A stretch of DNA of 64,000 nucleotides, taken from contig CAJUGH010000015.1 in the NCBI GenBank assembly GCA_910586215.1, positions 32,291 to 96,290 on the forward strand, read 5' to 3'. Positions 51,563-59,959 of this stretch are shown one piece after another (within the stretch, counting starts at the first letter, position 1; each line of letters begins with the position of its first letter). The notes beneath the pieces were generated by a model. It was not told the origin of the DNA and did not search any database. It saw only the letters and a program-made list of their open reading frames with translations. The stretch is from an uncultured Acetatifactor sp. (GTDB taxonomy: Bacteria > Bacillota > Clostridia > Lachnospirales > Lachnospiraceae). The translations under genes and the position numbers were made by a program.

Positions 51563-52477
51563 ATGATCCAACTGATACAGCAGGCAATACACTATATGGA
51601 AGAGCACATATGCGAAGACCTCCGTTTTACTGACGTGGCAAAACATGTACACATGTCAAGTTATCAGTTTCACCGGACCTTCCGTTTTCTTGCAGGAATG
51701 ACAGCCAATGAATACATCCGGAAGAGGCGCCTGTCATTGGCGGCCAGGGAACTGCAGACTACAAAATGTTCGGTGATAGATGTGGCATATAAGTACGGCT
51801 ATGAATCGCCGGAAAGCTTCTCGAAGGCTTTTTTACGGTTTCACGGTGTAACGCCTAAGCAGGCAAAGCAAAAAGGCACAAAACTACACTTGTTTAATCC
51901 GCTTGTCATAAAAATCATACTGGAAGGTGGTAGCGTTATGGATTATAGAATTGAGCATAGGCAGAAGCAGCAGTTCCTTGCACTGGTAAGGGATTTCCCC
52001 AACGAAATAACCAATGATGACCAGGATCACAGTATCCCCGACTTCTGGTCAGAATGTTCCGGGAAGAACCTGATTGGCCCCATGCAGCAGCTCAGGGTGG
52101 AAGGGAAAAGGGATCTATATGGCCTGTGCGCCCCCGTCAGAGACAGTGAGACCCATTTCCGCTATGGGATCGGTATCCTGGTTGACGGGGACACGGATGT
52201 CACCAGACTGGAGTATTTTACGGAAAACGGCTATACGATCTGGGAGACGGATCCTGCAGATTATGCCGTGTTCCAGTGCTTTGGACCTAACGGCGATTGC
52301 CTGGGAGAGACCTGGAGTAAGTTTTTCAAGGAGTTCGTGCCCCAGACAGGCTATGAGCAGACGGACGATGCGGACTATGAGATTTACTTCGAAAAAGGAG
52401 AGAAGGGACTGTTCTGTGAACTGTGGGTTCCTGTAAGACAGATAGCAGAAAACCAAGCAGGAAAGGCAACGGTCTAG
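51563..52477 (+). CDS. AraC-family regulator with a GyrI-like effector domain
   Basis: The protein of about 304 residues has an N-terminal AraC DNA-binding domain (LRFTDVAKHVHMSSYQFHRTFRFLAGMTANEYIRKRRL; VIDVAYKYGYESPESFSKAFLRFHGVTPKQ) and a C-terminal GyrI/BmrR-like small-molecule domain (MDYRIEHRQKQQFLALVRDF ... YEIYFEKGEKGLFCELWVPV). Regulators of this layout often sense drugs or cationic compounds. AGGAGG lies upstream of GTG 51560 and ATG 51563. A TATAAT at 51528 probably belongs to its promoter. The next transcription unit starts inside the four bases after its stop. Confidence 0.92.
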   Translation: MIQLIQQAIHYMEEHICEDLRFTDVAKHVHMSSYQFHRTFRFLAGMTANEYIRKRRLSLAARELQTTKCSVIDVAYKYGYESPESFSKAFLRFHGVTPKQAKQKGTKLHLFNPLVIKIILEGGSVMDYRIEHRQKQQFLALVRDFPNEITNDDQDHSIPDFWSECSGKNLIGPMQQLRVEGKRDLYGLCAPVRDSETHFRYGIGILVDGDTDVTRLEYFTENGYTIWETDPADYAVFQCFGPNGDCLGETWSKFFKEFVPQTGYEQTDDADYEIYFEKGEKGLFCELWVPVRQIAENQAGKATV

Positions 52478-52480
52478 GTC

Positions 52481-52509
52481 TTGACAACTCCTGGCGGGAA
52501 TGGTATCAT
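52481..52509 (+). promoter_or_regulatory. Promoter of the T-box/thrS transcript
   Basis: Consensus TTGACA (52481-52486), a 17-base spacer and TATCAT (52504-52509). It starts four bases after the AraC gene stop. Confidence 0.85.
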
Positions 52510-52530
52510 GGGTACCAGGTCAACATAAGG

Positions 52531-52774
52531 AAAAGCGATGACGGAAACGAGTAGCATAGGAAGAGCAGACAGAGAGGGCATCATCTGGTGGAAGATGCCT
52601 ATGTGGATCTTATGTGAAAACCATTCCCAAGCTGTAATACAGAAAGTAGAGTAAGTATTACCGTATACCTGCGTTAAAGGTTAGGGTTTGATAGAATCCG
52701 AAGTGAAAAATTGAGGTGGAACCGTGCGATATGCACCCTTAAAGATACAGTGAACGTGTCTTTAAGGGTGTTTT
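52531..52774 (+). promoter_or_regulatory. T-box riboswitch (threonine type) with intrinsic terminator
   Basis: A stem I start resembles known T-boxes (AAAAGCGATGACGGAAACGA), and the conserved T-box sequence TGAGGTGGAACCGTG is at 52712-52726. It is followed by a terminator stem CACCCTTAAAGA / TCTTTAAGGGTG (52734-52770) and TTTT. Uncharged tRNA binding stabilises the antiterminator and permits transcription of thrS. An ACC triplet at 52620-52622 is a plausible threonine specifier; this assignment is inferred from the downstream gene. Confidence 0.93.
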
Positions 52775-52814
52775 CTTATGTGGACTTAAAATCAAATGGA
52801 AGAGAGGAAATAAA

Positions 52815-54586
52815 ATGAAGATCATGATGAAAGACGGTTCCATCAGGGAGGCTGGCTTTGAGGAGGAACTGGGGAGAAATGCATTCAGACACACCACGGC
52901 ACATATCCTGGCCCAGGCAGTAAAGAGGCTATATCCGGATACCAGATGTGCAATAGGGCCGTCTGTTGCGGAAGGGTTTTACTATGATTTTGACTTTCGC
53001 TTCCGCTTTACGGAAGATCATTTCGCGGAAATTGAAGCAGAAATGAGAAAAATCGTAAAGGAAAACCTACAGCTGAAGCATTTTCATGCAGGCCGGCAGG
53101 AAGCCATGCAGGCCATGGAGGAGAGAAACGAGACCTACAAGATGGAGATACTGAAGGCGCTGCCGGAAGGGGAAGAAATCAGCTTTTTCAAGCAGGGGGA
53201 ATATGTGGAGATGTGCGCCGGACCCCATGTGGCATATACAAGTGCCATCAAGGCATTCAAGCTGTTGTCCGTTGCAGGGGCCTATTGGCAGGGGGACGAG
53301 AAGAACCGGATGCTCACCAGGATATATGGGACGTCTTTTCCCAGTGGGAAGATGCTGGAGGAATATTTAGACCGGCTGGAAGAAGCAAAGAGAAGGGACC
53401 ACAGAAAATTGGGAAGGGAACTGGGGCTGTTTGCATTGTCCGAGGAAGGGCCGGGTTTTCCATTTTCCTGCCGAAAGGAATGATATTGAAGAACCTGCTG
53501 GTTGACTATTGGCGGAAGATCCACGCCAGGGAGGGGTATGTGGAGATCTCCACGCCGGTCATATTGAACCGCCAGCTCTGGGAAACCTCCGGACACTGGG
53601 AGCATTATAAGGATAAAATGTTCACAACCATGATTGACGGGGCAGATTATGCCATAAAGCCTATGAGTTGCCCGGGCGGTATGCTGGTATATAAAATGGA
53701 ACCCCGCTCTTACCGTGATTTCCCCATGCGGGTCAGCGAACTGGGACTGATACACAGAAATGAGAAATCAGGCACACTGCACGGCCTTATGCGCGTCCGC
53801 TGCTGTACACAGGATGATGCCCACATTTTCATGACCCAGGAGCAGGTACAGGACGAGATAAAGGGGGTGGCCCGCCTGATAGATGAGGTGTATACCCATT
53901 TTGGATTCCGCTATCATGTGGAGTTGTCCACGAGACCGGAGCATTCCATCGGAAGTGACGCGGATTGGGAGATGGCAACAGACGGCTTGAAAAGTGCACT
54001 GGAGGATCTGCATCTTCCCTATGTGGTAAATGAGGGGGACGGGGCATTCTACGGGCCGAAGATTGATTTCCATCTGGAAGATTCTATCGGGAGGACATGG
54101 CAGTGCGGGACAATCCAGCTGGATTTCCAGTTGCCGCAGCGCTTTGGGGCGGAATACACCGGGGAAGATGGCAAGAAGCACAGACCCATTATGATACACA
54201 GGGTGGTATTCGGTTCCCTGGAGAGGTTCCTGGGTATCCTGATAGAACATTTTGCAGGGAAATTCCCCCTATGGCTTTCCCCGGTACAGGTAAAGATATT
54301 ACCTATCTCGGATAAATACATGGGGTATGCAAAAGAGACGGAGCGGATCCTGCAAAAAGCGGGGCTGCGCTGCGAAGTGGATGGAAGGGCTGAGAAAATC
54401 GGCTACAAGATAAGATCTGCACGGCTGGAAAGAGTGCCCTATATGCTTGTCATCGGCCAGAAGGAGATGGAGACGGGCAGTGTATCCGTCCGCAGGAGGC
54501 AGGAAGGTGACCTGGGAAATATGCCGGTAGGGGATTTGCTGGAAATGCTCCGCAAGGAGGGGATCCAGGAAGGCAAAATTGCATAG
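52815..54586 (+). pseudogene. thrS: Threonyl-tRNA synthetase lacking TGS, split by a single-base frameshift
   Basis: Two frames together give a ThrRS of about 590 residues. The first (52815-53483) has RHTTAHILAQAVKRLYPDTR and YVEMCAGPHV of the editing domain; the second resumes as FLPKGMILKNLLVDYWRKIH with motif 2 RVRCCTQDDAHIFM, zinc-site SCPGG and the anticodon-binding domain. The break is in the T-run at 53463-53466: one more T would give GFPFFLPKG and restore the frame. The N-terminal TGS domain is absent, which marks this as a shorter, probably secondary, ThrRS under T-box control. It may be a true pseudogene or a sequence error in the homopolymer. Confidence 0.88.
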
Positions 54587-54652
54587 GAATGTGTCCTGTG
54601 GACATATTGCAATGGTGGCCTTCGCGGCAGGGGGGGACAGGATATGGGCAGC

Positions 54653-55273
54653 TTACAGCAGCTGGTATGTTCCCTTTCCCAGCCTTTTAACGACTCCATC
54701 CGCCTCGCATTGGTTCAGTATTCTCTGAAGCTGCCTTGGACTGCAATGGAGATGAAAAGCTGCCTGCTCGATTCCTTTTAACGTCCCATGCCTACATTTA
54801 TATTCCATGCAGGACAGGACACGTTCCATAAGGGAAGCGGGAGCAGCTTCAATGGTAGTGATTGCCCCGATTTTAGCTGCAAGGCTTTTGCAGATCAGTT
54901 CCAGGAACTTGCTGCTGGAGAGCAGTCTGTCCCTGTGCTTTTCAATTGCAAAGGAAATGCAGATGAGGCTTTCTACGGCTTGTGCATAAATATTGTTGCT
55001 CTTGGGATAAAAGATATCCATGTCCCCGAGAAAGTAGTCTGCTGTTCCATTTGACAGGGAATAGTGTGTCCCGTCATCACGGACAAAATAGATGTTGAGG
55101 GAACCCTGTTCCACAATCTGGAATAAGCGTTCCTTCTGAAAAGGCGAACTTACAAATTCGCCTTTTTCATATTTTATCAGATAATATTCCAGGTCCAGAG
55201 ATGCAAGCACACTATGGTATTTGCTTCTGGCAATACAAGCATCCACTTCTGCCTTTGTATAGATTCGCTCCAC
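54653..55273 (-). CDS. Crp/Fnr-family transcriptional regulator
   Basis: The 206-residue protein has a cyclic-nucleotide-binding-like domain (LIKYEKGEFVSSPFQKERLFQIVEQGSLNIYFV ... DYFLGDMDIF) and a C-terminal helix-turn-helix (GIEQAAFHLHCSPRQLQRILNQCEADGVVKRL). The frame continues to TTG 55312, but GTG 55273 has GGGAG five bases upstream and is preferred. It is divergent from the MATE gene, and a near-perfect palindrome lies between them, probably its operator. It may repress both directions; the effector is unknown. Confidence 0.85.
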   Translation of the reverse strand: MERIYTKAEVDACIARSKYHSVLASLDLEYYLIKYEKGEFVSSPFQKERLFQIVEQGSLNIYFVRDDGTHYSLSNGTADYFLGDMDIFYPKSNNIYAQAVESLICISFAIEKHRDRLLSSSKFLELICKSLAAKIGAITTIEAAPASLMERVLSCMEYKCRHGTLKGIEQAAFHLHCSPRQLQRILNQCEADGVVKRLGKGTYQLL

Positions 55274-55286
55274 AGTATCTCCCTTC

Positions 55287-55334
55287 AACAGGACATTTGT
55301 CCTGTTTTTCAAATTTATCTTACAGTATTATAAT
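55287..55334. promoter_or_regulatory. Palindromic operator AACAGGACATTTGTCCTGTT and MATE promoter
   Basis: Two perfect 9-base arms AACAGGACA / TGTCCTGTT (55287-55306) separated by TT sit between the divergent Crp-like and MATE genes. A promoter for the MATE side follows: -35 TTTTCA (55306-55311), 17-base spacer, TATAAT (55329-55334). The palindrome touches the -35, so a bound regulator would block polymerase. The size and symmetry fit a Crp/Fnr-type dimer site. Confidence 0.75.
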
Positions 55335-55361
55335 GAAAAAAGCAAATGAGGAATCGTAAAC

Positions 55362-56520
55362 ATGACATCCGTTTATGAAAAAAAGATTTCCAAGGCAATT
55401 ATGCGGGTGGGACTGCCAGCCATGCTGGGGCAGCTCACCACATTGATCTATAATATTGCCGATACATTTTTTGTCTCATTGACAAAGGAGCCTGCAATGA
55501 TTGCGGCAGTGACATTATGTGCGCCTATATTGCTGATTAATATGTCTATTGCCTGTATTTTTGGGATGGGAGGAAGCAGTGTTATAGCCAGGTTACTGGG
55601 AGAGGGGAAGAAGGAAGAATCTGGCGGGGTAATGCAGTTCTGCATCTGTGCAATGGCTCTTGCAGGCATTCTTACCCTTATGCTGGGACTGGTATTTTTA
55701 AGGCCTTTGGCGGGGATATCCGGGGCAGATGCAGACAATATGGGTTATACCTGTGATTATCTGAAATGGATTTTTGCAGGTGCGCCTTTTATAATGCTGG
55801 CCAATGGTTTTGTCCATCTGTTCCGCTCAGTTGGCCTGGTGAAGGAAGGCACCATTGGGCTGGTGCTTGGGAATGTAATCAACATGGTGCTGGATTATGT
55901 TTTTATCGCGGTTCTGGGATGGGGAACAGCAGGAGCAGCTCTTGCAACATCCTTAGGATTCGTATGTGCTTCAGTATACTATATGGCCTGCATGATCCGG
56001 GAAGCACGGAAAGGGAGTCCATTAGTGCCACTGACACCAAAACGCCTTTTACCGAATGCGGTAATGGTACGCAGTGTGGTAAGCATCGGTATTCCAGGTG
56101 CCCTTATCACTGTACTTATGAGTGTTTCCAACATTGTGCTTAACAACTATATCGGCATTTACGGGTCTGATGCAGTGGCTTCGTATGGCATTGCATACAA
56201 ACTGGACATGATTCCCATTCTGTTGTCAGTAGGGTTATCCCAGGGCGTTGCTCCCCTGGTAGGTTATTATTGCATTGGGAAAAGCATTAAAATCACTGAC
56301 TATTACAGTGCTAAGAAATGCAGCATTGTTTATTCCGGGAGTCATGATACTGAATTCCTTCTGGAAGCTACAGGGTGTCATTGCAGCCCAGCCTGTTGTG
56401 GAGGCAATCCTGGCAGTGATCTGCATCATGATGTATGGTACGGATCACTGTACAGGAAGGAGAGCACAGGAGGACAGCCCACAGGCATCCACAGAAAATA
56501 TTTCCTTCTCCGGAGAATAG
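55362..56520 (+). pseudogene. MATE-family efflux transporter, internally deleted
   Basis: Residues 1-305 are good MATE sequence (MRVGLPAMLGQLTTLIYNIADTFFV, GMGGSSVIARLLGEGKKEE, YGIAYKLDMIPILLSVGLSQGVAPLVGYY). After 56270 the frame turns to non-membrane sequence, while another frame (from about 56275) carries MATE C-terminal helices (TVLRNAALFIPGVMILNSFW, VEAILAVICIMMYG). About 80-90 residues are missing at the join, so this is a deletion plus frameshift. MATE pumps exchange drugs for sodium ions or protons. The promoter and operator upstream look intact. Confidence 0.82.
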
Positions 56521-56711
56521 CGATTGTGTCGGGTTTAATTCGATGATATAATGAGGCTGCGGGAACTACAGGTATTATGTGACCAGCCTGGATATCATCA
56601 GATTCTTTCCAGTTAGCAATGAGCCGGGCGGACGGGGTTGGCTTTGTGCCGCTGCCTGTGGCGGGGGCATTGGCATACGGGCAGAGTGACAAAAGGAGGC
56701 AGGAGGCAGCA

Positions 56712-57413
56712 GTGAAGATGGACACATACGGCGCGGTTCTATCTAAAAAGGCCATTCACATTTTAAGGCAACATGCACATGATGATATGTCGATATCTTC
56801 CGTCCGATCCTTTTTATATGATATGTTAGACCCCACACCAGATCGCGGAGATATGATCTACCGCTATGAGCATTCGGTCAGGGTAGCAGAAAATGCCGCT
56901 GTCATTGCAGAAGCAGAAGGCCTTCCAAAAGAGGATCTGATCATAGCCTGCCTATTACATGATGTAGGATATAGGGAATGCCGGGAGGATTTTAGGAGGC
57001 ATCCGTTTTACAGTGCAGATATTTCAAGGCTCTATCTGGAAGAGATAGGATATCCTCCAGAGCCATTGCAGGAAATGATAAGGGCAATAGCCCTGCACAA
57101 CTTGACAGATAACCTTCCAGGGGATATGACGGCATTCCAGATATCGGTAAGGGATTGCGATGACATAGATCGGTTTGACATGATAAGAACTGCCATGCTG
57201 TTAGGAGACTGCGTATATGAGAAGACGAATCAAGAAATCATAGCATCTTGCAACCAGGCGATTGATGGGGCAAAGCGGATTATGTCTTTACAAAGAGGAA
57301 CCCGGACAGCACAGAATATGATAAATAAAAACTGCCAGAAGAGAATCGTTCTTCTGCAGGATATTCTGGCACAGGCAAAGAAAGGCACGATTTTGCGAAT
57401 GGGCATGGACTGA
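56712..57413 (+). CDS. HD-domain phosphohydrolase-like protein
   Basis: The 233-residue protein has an HD domain: RYEHSVRVAENAAVIAEAEG, LIIACLLHDVGYRE (HD pair), HPFYSADISRLYLEEIGYPP and IALHNL. Metal-dependent HD proteins hydrolyse phosphoesters, often nucleotides. GTG 56712 has AGGAGG five bases upstream; ATG 56718 is the alternative, and the frame is open further to 56619 without homology. It stands between the MATE remnant and the ATPase pair; no operon link is clear (131-base gap). Confidence 0.85.
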   Translation: MKMDTYGAVLSKKAIHILRQHAHDDMSISSVRSFLYDMLDPTPDRGDMIYRYEHSVRVAENAAVIAEAEGLPKEDLIIACLLHDVGYRECREDFRRHPFYSADISRLYLEEIGYPPEPLQEMIRAIALHNLTDNLPGDMTAFQISVRDCDDIDRFDMIRTAMLLGDCVYEKTNQEIIASCNQAIDGAKRIMSLQRGTRTAQNMINKNCQKRIVLLQDILAQAKKGTILRMGMD

Positions 57414-57544
57414 ACTTTTGAATGTAAAAAATAAGACAGCAGGAACAGTGACTGCGTTAAAGATTACCTAATGGAATAATGAGCGGAAGTAAAGGGAATT
57501 GGCCGCATAAAAATAGTGACAAAATAAAGTGAAGCGAGGAAAGT

Positions 57545-58555
57545 ATGGCAATCAAGAAAATTCGACTAGAAAATTTTACTGTATTTGACGAACTTGAAAT
57601 GGATTTTGAAGCAGGAGTGAATGTTTTTGTAGGTGAAAATGGTATGGGAAAAACGCATATTATGAAGCTGCTTTACAGTGCCTGTCAGGCATCAAAGCAT
57701 GATGTCTCTTTTTCCCAGAAGCTTGTTCGGGTGTTTCAGCCGGATCATTCGGGAATACAACGGTTGGTTAAGAGAAAAAATTCCGGTGGAACGGCAAGTG
57801 TTCAGGTGATTTCTGATACTTCATATATTTCCCTGTCTTTTACAACCAAGACAAAAAAATGGGAGGCAATTGTCAAAAATGAAGAGTCATGGGAAAAGCA
57901 AAACAAGGAGATAGAGAGCGTATTTATTCCGGCCAAAGAAATTCTGTCCAATGCATATAATTTGAGGGAGGCCGCTGCCAGGGGGAATGTGGAATTTGAT
58001 GATACTTATCTGGACATCATTGCATCTGCCAGGGTAGACATTTCTGCCGGGAAGGATACGGAATATCGAAAAAAATATTTAGATAAACTACAGAAGATTA
58101 ATGAGGGGAAAGTTCGAGTGGATGAAGACAGGTTCTATTTAAAGCCTGGGAACCAGGCGAAAATCGAATTTAATCTTGTTGCAGAAGGGATCCGTAAAAT
58201 AGCATTGCTCTGGCAACTTATTAAAAATGGTACATTGGAGAAAGGTTCCATACTGTTTTGGGACGAGCCGGAGGCTAATATCAATCCCATCCACATACCT
58301 GTCATAGCGGAAATGCTACTGATGCTTCAGAAGGACGGCGTACAAGTGTTTGTCTCTACCCATGACTACTTTTTGTCAAAATATATTGAGGTTAAAAAGA
58401 AATCGGACAATGTTGTGGCATTTTACTCTTTTTATAAAGAAAGGGAAAAGGTGTTGGTTGAGAAGTCCGAAAAATTTTCGCATCTATCAAACAATGCGAT
58501 TTTATCTACTTTTCGTCAATTATATAGAGATGAGGTCGAGGTGGTACTAAAGTGA
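57545..58555 (+). CDS. AAA-type (ABC/SMC-like) ATPase of a two-gene module
   Basis: The 336-residue ATPase starts MAIKKIRLENFTVFDELEMD, as RecF/OLD-like proteins do. It has Walker A VGENGMGKT at residues 29-37, Walker B SILFWDEPEANINP (D240, E241), the family's EPE-N-NP signature, and the switch His in FVSTHDYFLSKY (H273). It lacks the TOPRIM domain of OLD or GajA nucleases. A partner gene overlaps its stop by four bases (GTGA). ATPases of this type are common in anti-phage systems (PtuA, GajA, AriA, Retron partners). It is visibly more AT-rich than the neighbours. Defence is inferred from type, pairing and context. Confidence 0.85.
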   Translation: MAIKKIRLENFTVFDELEMDFEAGVNVFVGENGMGKTHIMKLLYSACQASKHDVSFSQKLVRVFQPDHSGIQRLVKRKNSGGTASVQVISDTSYISLSFTTKTKKWEAIVKNEESWEKQNKEIESVFIPAKEILSNAYNLREAAARGNVEFDDTYLDIIASARVDISAGKDTEYRKKYLDKLQKINEGKVRVDEDRFYLKPGNQAKIEFNLVAEGIRKIALLWQLIKNGTLEKGSILFWDEPEANINPIHIPVIAEMLLMLQKDGVQVFVSTHDYFLSKYIEVKKKSDNVVAFYSFYKEREKVLVEKSEKFSHLSNNAILSTFRQLYRDEVEVVLK

Positions 58556-59082
58556 TTACAATAAATGAGTCAGATATGGAGTTTGGAACATTCCAAAAAG
58601 AAAAGGTATTTAGGATGGAAGATTCCAGACTACAGCATTCTTTTGGGGAAGGTGTCAAAACGGTAGAGTTTGTTCTATTGAAGGATAGGGATAAGCTTCT
58701 TTTTGTGGAAGCAAAAAAATCGTGTCCGAATCGTGATAACCGGTATGAAAATAAGGGAAAAACTGAAAAATTTGAGGAATATTTTTCGGACATTTCAGAT
58801 AAATTTGTGGACTCACTACAAATGATGCTAAATATTTTCCTTGACAGGCGAACTGTAAATCTGGATGAAGTAGGTTCTCATATTACCGATGAAAAAATTT
58901 ATTCCATATTAAAATTCCGGTTTGTCCTTGTAGTGAAAAATGCGGTGGATATAGCGTGGTTAGCGGGTCCTAAAGAGGAATTAGAGGCGCGTCTGCTACG
59001 GTGGAAAAAGCTTTGGAATATAGAAGTGATAGTATTGAACGAAGAACTTGCTGTTAGGTATGGGATTGTATTGAAGAAGTAA
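58552..59082 (+). CDS. Putative nuclease partner with an E...EAK motif
   Basis: The 176-residue protein starts at a GTG overlapping the ATPase stop. I do not recognise a named family. Residues E39 and E53-A-K55 in KTVEFVLLKDRDKLLFVEAKKS form a beta-hairpin pattern like the catalytic core of PD-(D/E)XK nucleases; the strand ILKFRFVLVVKN is compatible with the next core strand. The tail WKKLWNIEVIVLNEELAVRYG is also beta/alpha-like. Coupling to a TOPRIM-less ATPase suggests the ATPase controls this effector. Nuclease activity is inferred from the motif alone. Confidence 0.6.
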   Translation: MITINESDMEFGTFQKEKVFRMEDSRLQHSFGEGVKTVEFVLLKDRDKLLFVEAKKSCPNRDNRYENKGKTEKFEEYFSDISDKFVDSLQMMLNIFLDRRTVNLDEVGSHITDEKIYSILKFRFVLVVKNAVDIAWLAGPKEELEARLLRWKKLWNIEVIVLNEELAVRYGIVLKK

Positions 59083-59227
59083 AACCAGGCTTCCAGACAG
59101 GATCTGGAAGGGGGATGTGACCGCTGCGTATCTGGCTGGAACGGGGAAGGGCGGCCAGAATTAGAAACTGGATCTGGCCGCCGCGGAACGAAACAGGCGT
59201 GCTGGTTATGAGTATAACTGGCATGAT

Positions 59228-59314
59228 CTTGTATTTGGAAGCGGCGATTCCTGTGCCATTGGCAGACACCACTACAGGATAGGATCCTGCTCCGGACCAG
59301 CGGGGTAGCTTCAT
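59228..59314 (-). pseudogene. Possible fragment of a dienelactone-hydrolase-like protein
   Basis: About 29 residues (KLPRWSGAGSYPVVVSANGT, GIAASKYK) resemble the first strand region of alpha/beta hydrolases (YPVVVxxNGTGxxASKYK). The rest of the frame has no likeness to a hydrolase. It lies just downstream of another broken hydrolase on the same strand. The fragment is short and the call tentative. Confidence 0.35.
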
Positions 59315-59327
59315 GATATGCCCTCCC

Positions 59328-59822
59328 CTATTCTATCGGCATGTATTTGTCCAGGTATTCTTCAATGGACTCCATCCACTGTCTGGAGCAGGCATTGTCA
59401 TTCTGAAGGCCGTGGCCGGAGTGGGGGAACTCAATATACTGGAAATCCACATGGTTTTCCTCCAATGCTGCCTTTAGCCGGAGGGATGCCTTGAAGGGCT
59501 GGATACGGTCATGGGTACCGTAGGCCACAACGGTAGGTGGGGCATCCGGTGTCACCCAGGAAGCGGCAGATATAGGCTTCATCCGTTCCACTTTGGAACA
59601 CAGCCAGGAGAGCATCTCCCTGTCACCCACTTTATCACCGCTTGTAAAGCCACCGGCATGTAGATAGACAGCAAGGCCGTAACTTTCCCTGCTGTTGTCA
59701 GCAGGCAGGTACAGATCAAATTTGTTGGCTTCGCCTTCCCCATAGGGCAGGTCAGTTTTTAGCGTTCCAAGTGTATCGTTCCATGGAACAGAGTAGTCCT
59801 TTGTCCATCCGGATCTGGACAC
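59328..59822 (-). pseudogene. Alpha/beta hydrolase (esterase-like), internally deleted
   Basis: The 164 residues contain the start of an esterase (NKFDLYLPADNSRESYG, LAVYLHAGGFTSGDKVGD, HAGGF oxyanion motif) and its end (KPISAASWVTPDAPPTVVAYGTHDRIQPF, with the Asp, and EFPHSGHGLQND, with the His). Between WLCSK and VERMKPIS some 80-100 residues are missing, including the GxSxG nucleophile. The reading frame survived the deletion, but the protein cannot be an active serine hydrolase. It overlaps the end of a TetR remnant on the opposite strand. Confidence 0.7.
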
Positions 59823-59940
59823 GCCTGCCGCCTATGCCTCTGCCTATGTGGCATTTTTCCTGTATGGCTGGATCGAGGCCTGGTTCCGGCGGGGCATGAA
59901 AGATACGGCAGAAGAGCTGATGGCCTATCTGCCCCGATAA
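59806..59940 (+). pseudogene. TetR-family regulator, C-terminal remnant
   Basis: The plus-strand frame ending at TAA 59938-59940 reads HPDLDTPAAYASAYVAFFLY, then GWIEAWFRRGMKDTAEELMA and YLPR, the usual last helix pair of TetR/AcrR proteins from Firmicutes. No start, DNA-binding domain or RBS is present, and the upstream part runs into the hydrolase fragment on the other strand. It is a relic of a regulator gene, joined to the hydrolase by a deletion. Confidence 0.6.
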
Positions 59941-59959
59941 CAAAGGGAGGACCAGACAA

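Noticed and set aside
53213..54586. Separate 457-residue ThrRS-like gene
   Set aside because: The first 80 residues are out-of-frame noise; the rest continues the upstream half after a one-base deletion, so it is one broken gene.
56275..56520. Separate small membrane protein gene
   Set aside because: Its sequence is the C-terminal end of the MATE transporter in a shifted frame.
57545..58555. OLD-family or Gabija GajA nuclease
   Set aside because: The protein ends soon after the ATPase switch region and has no TOPRIM domain, and no UvrD-like helicase follows.
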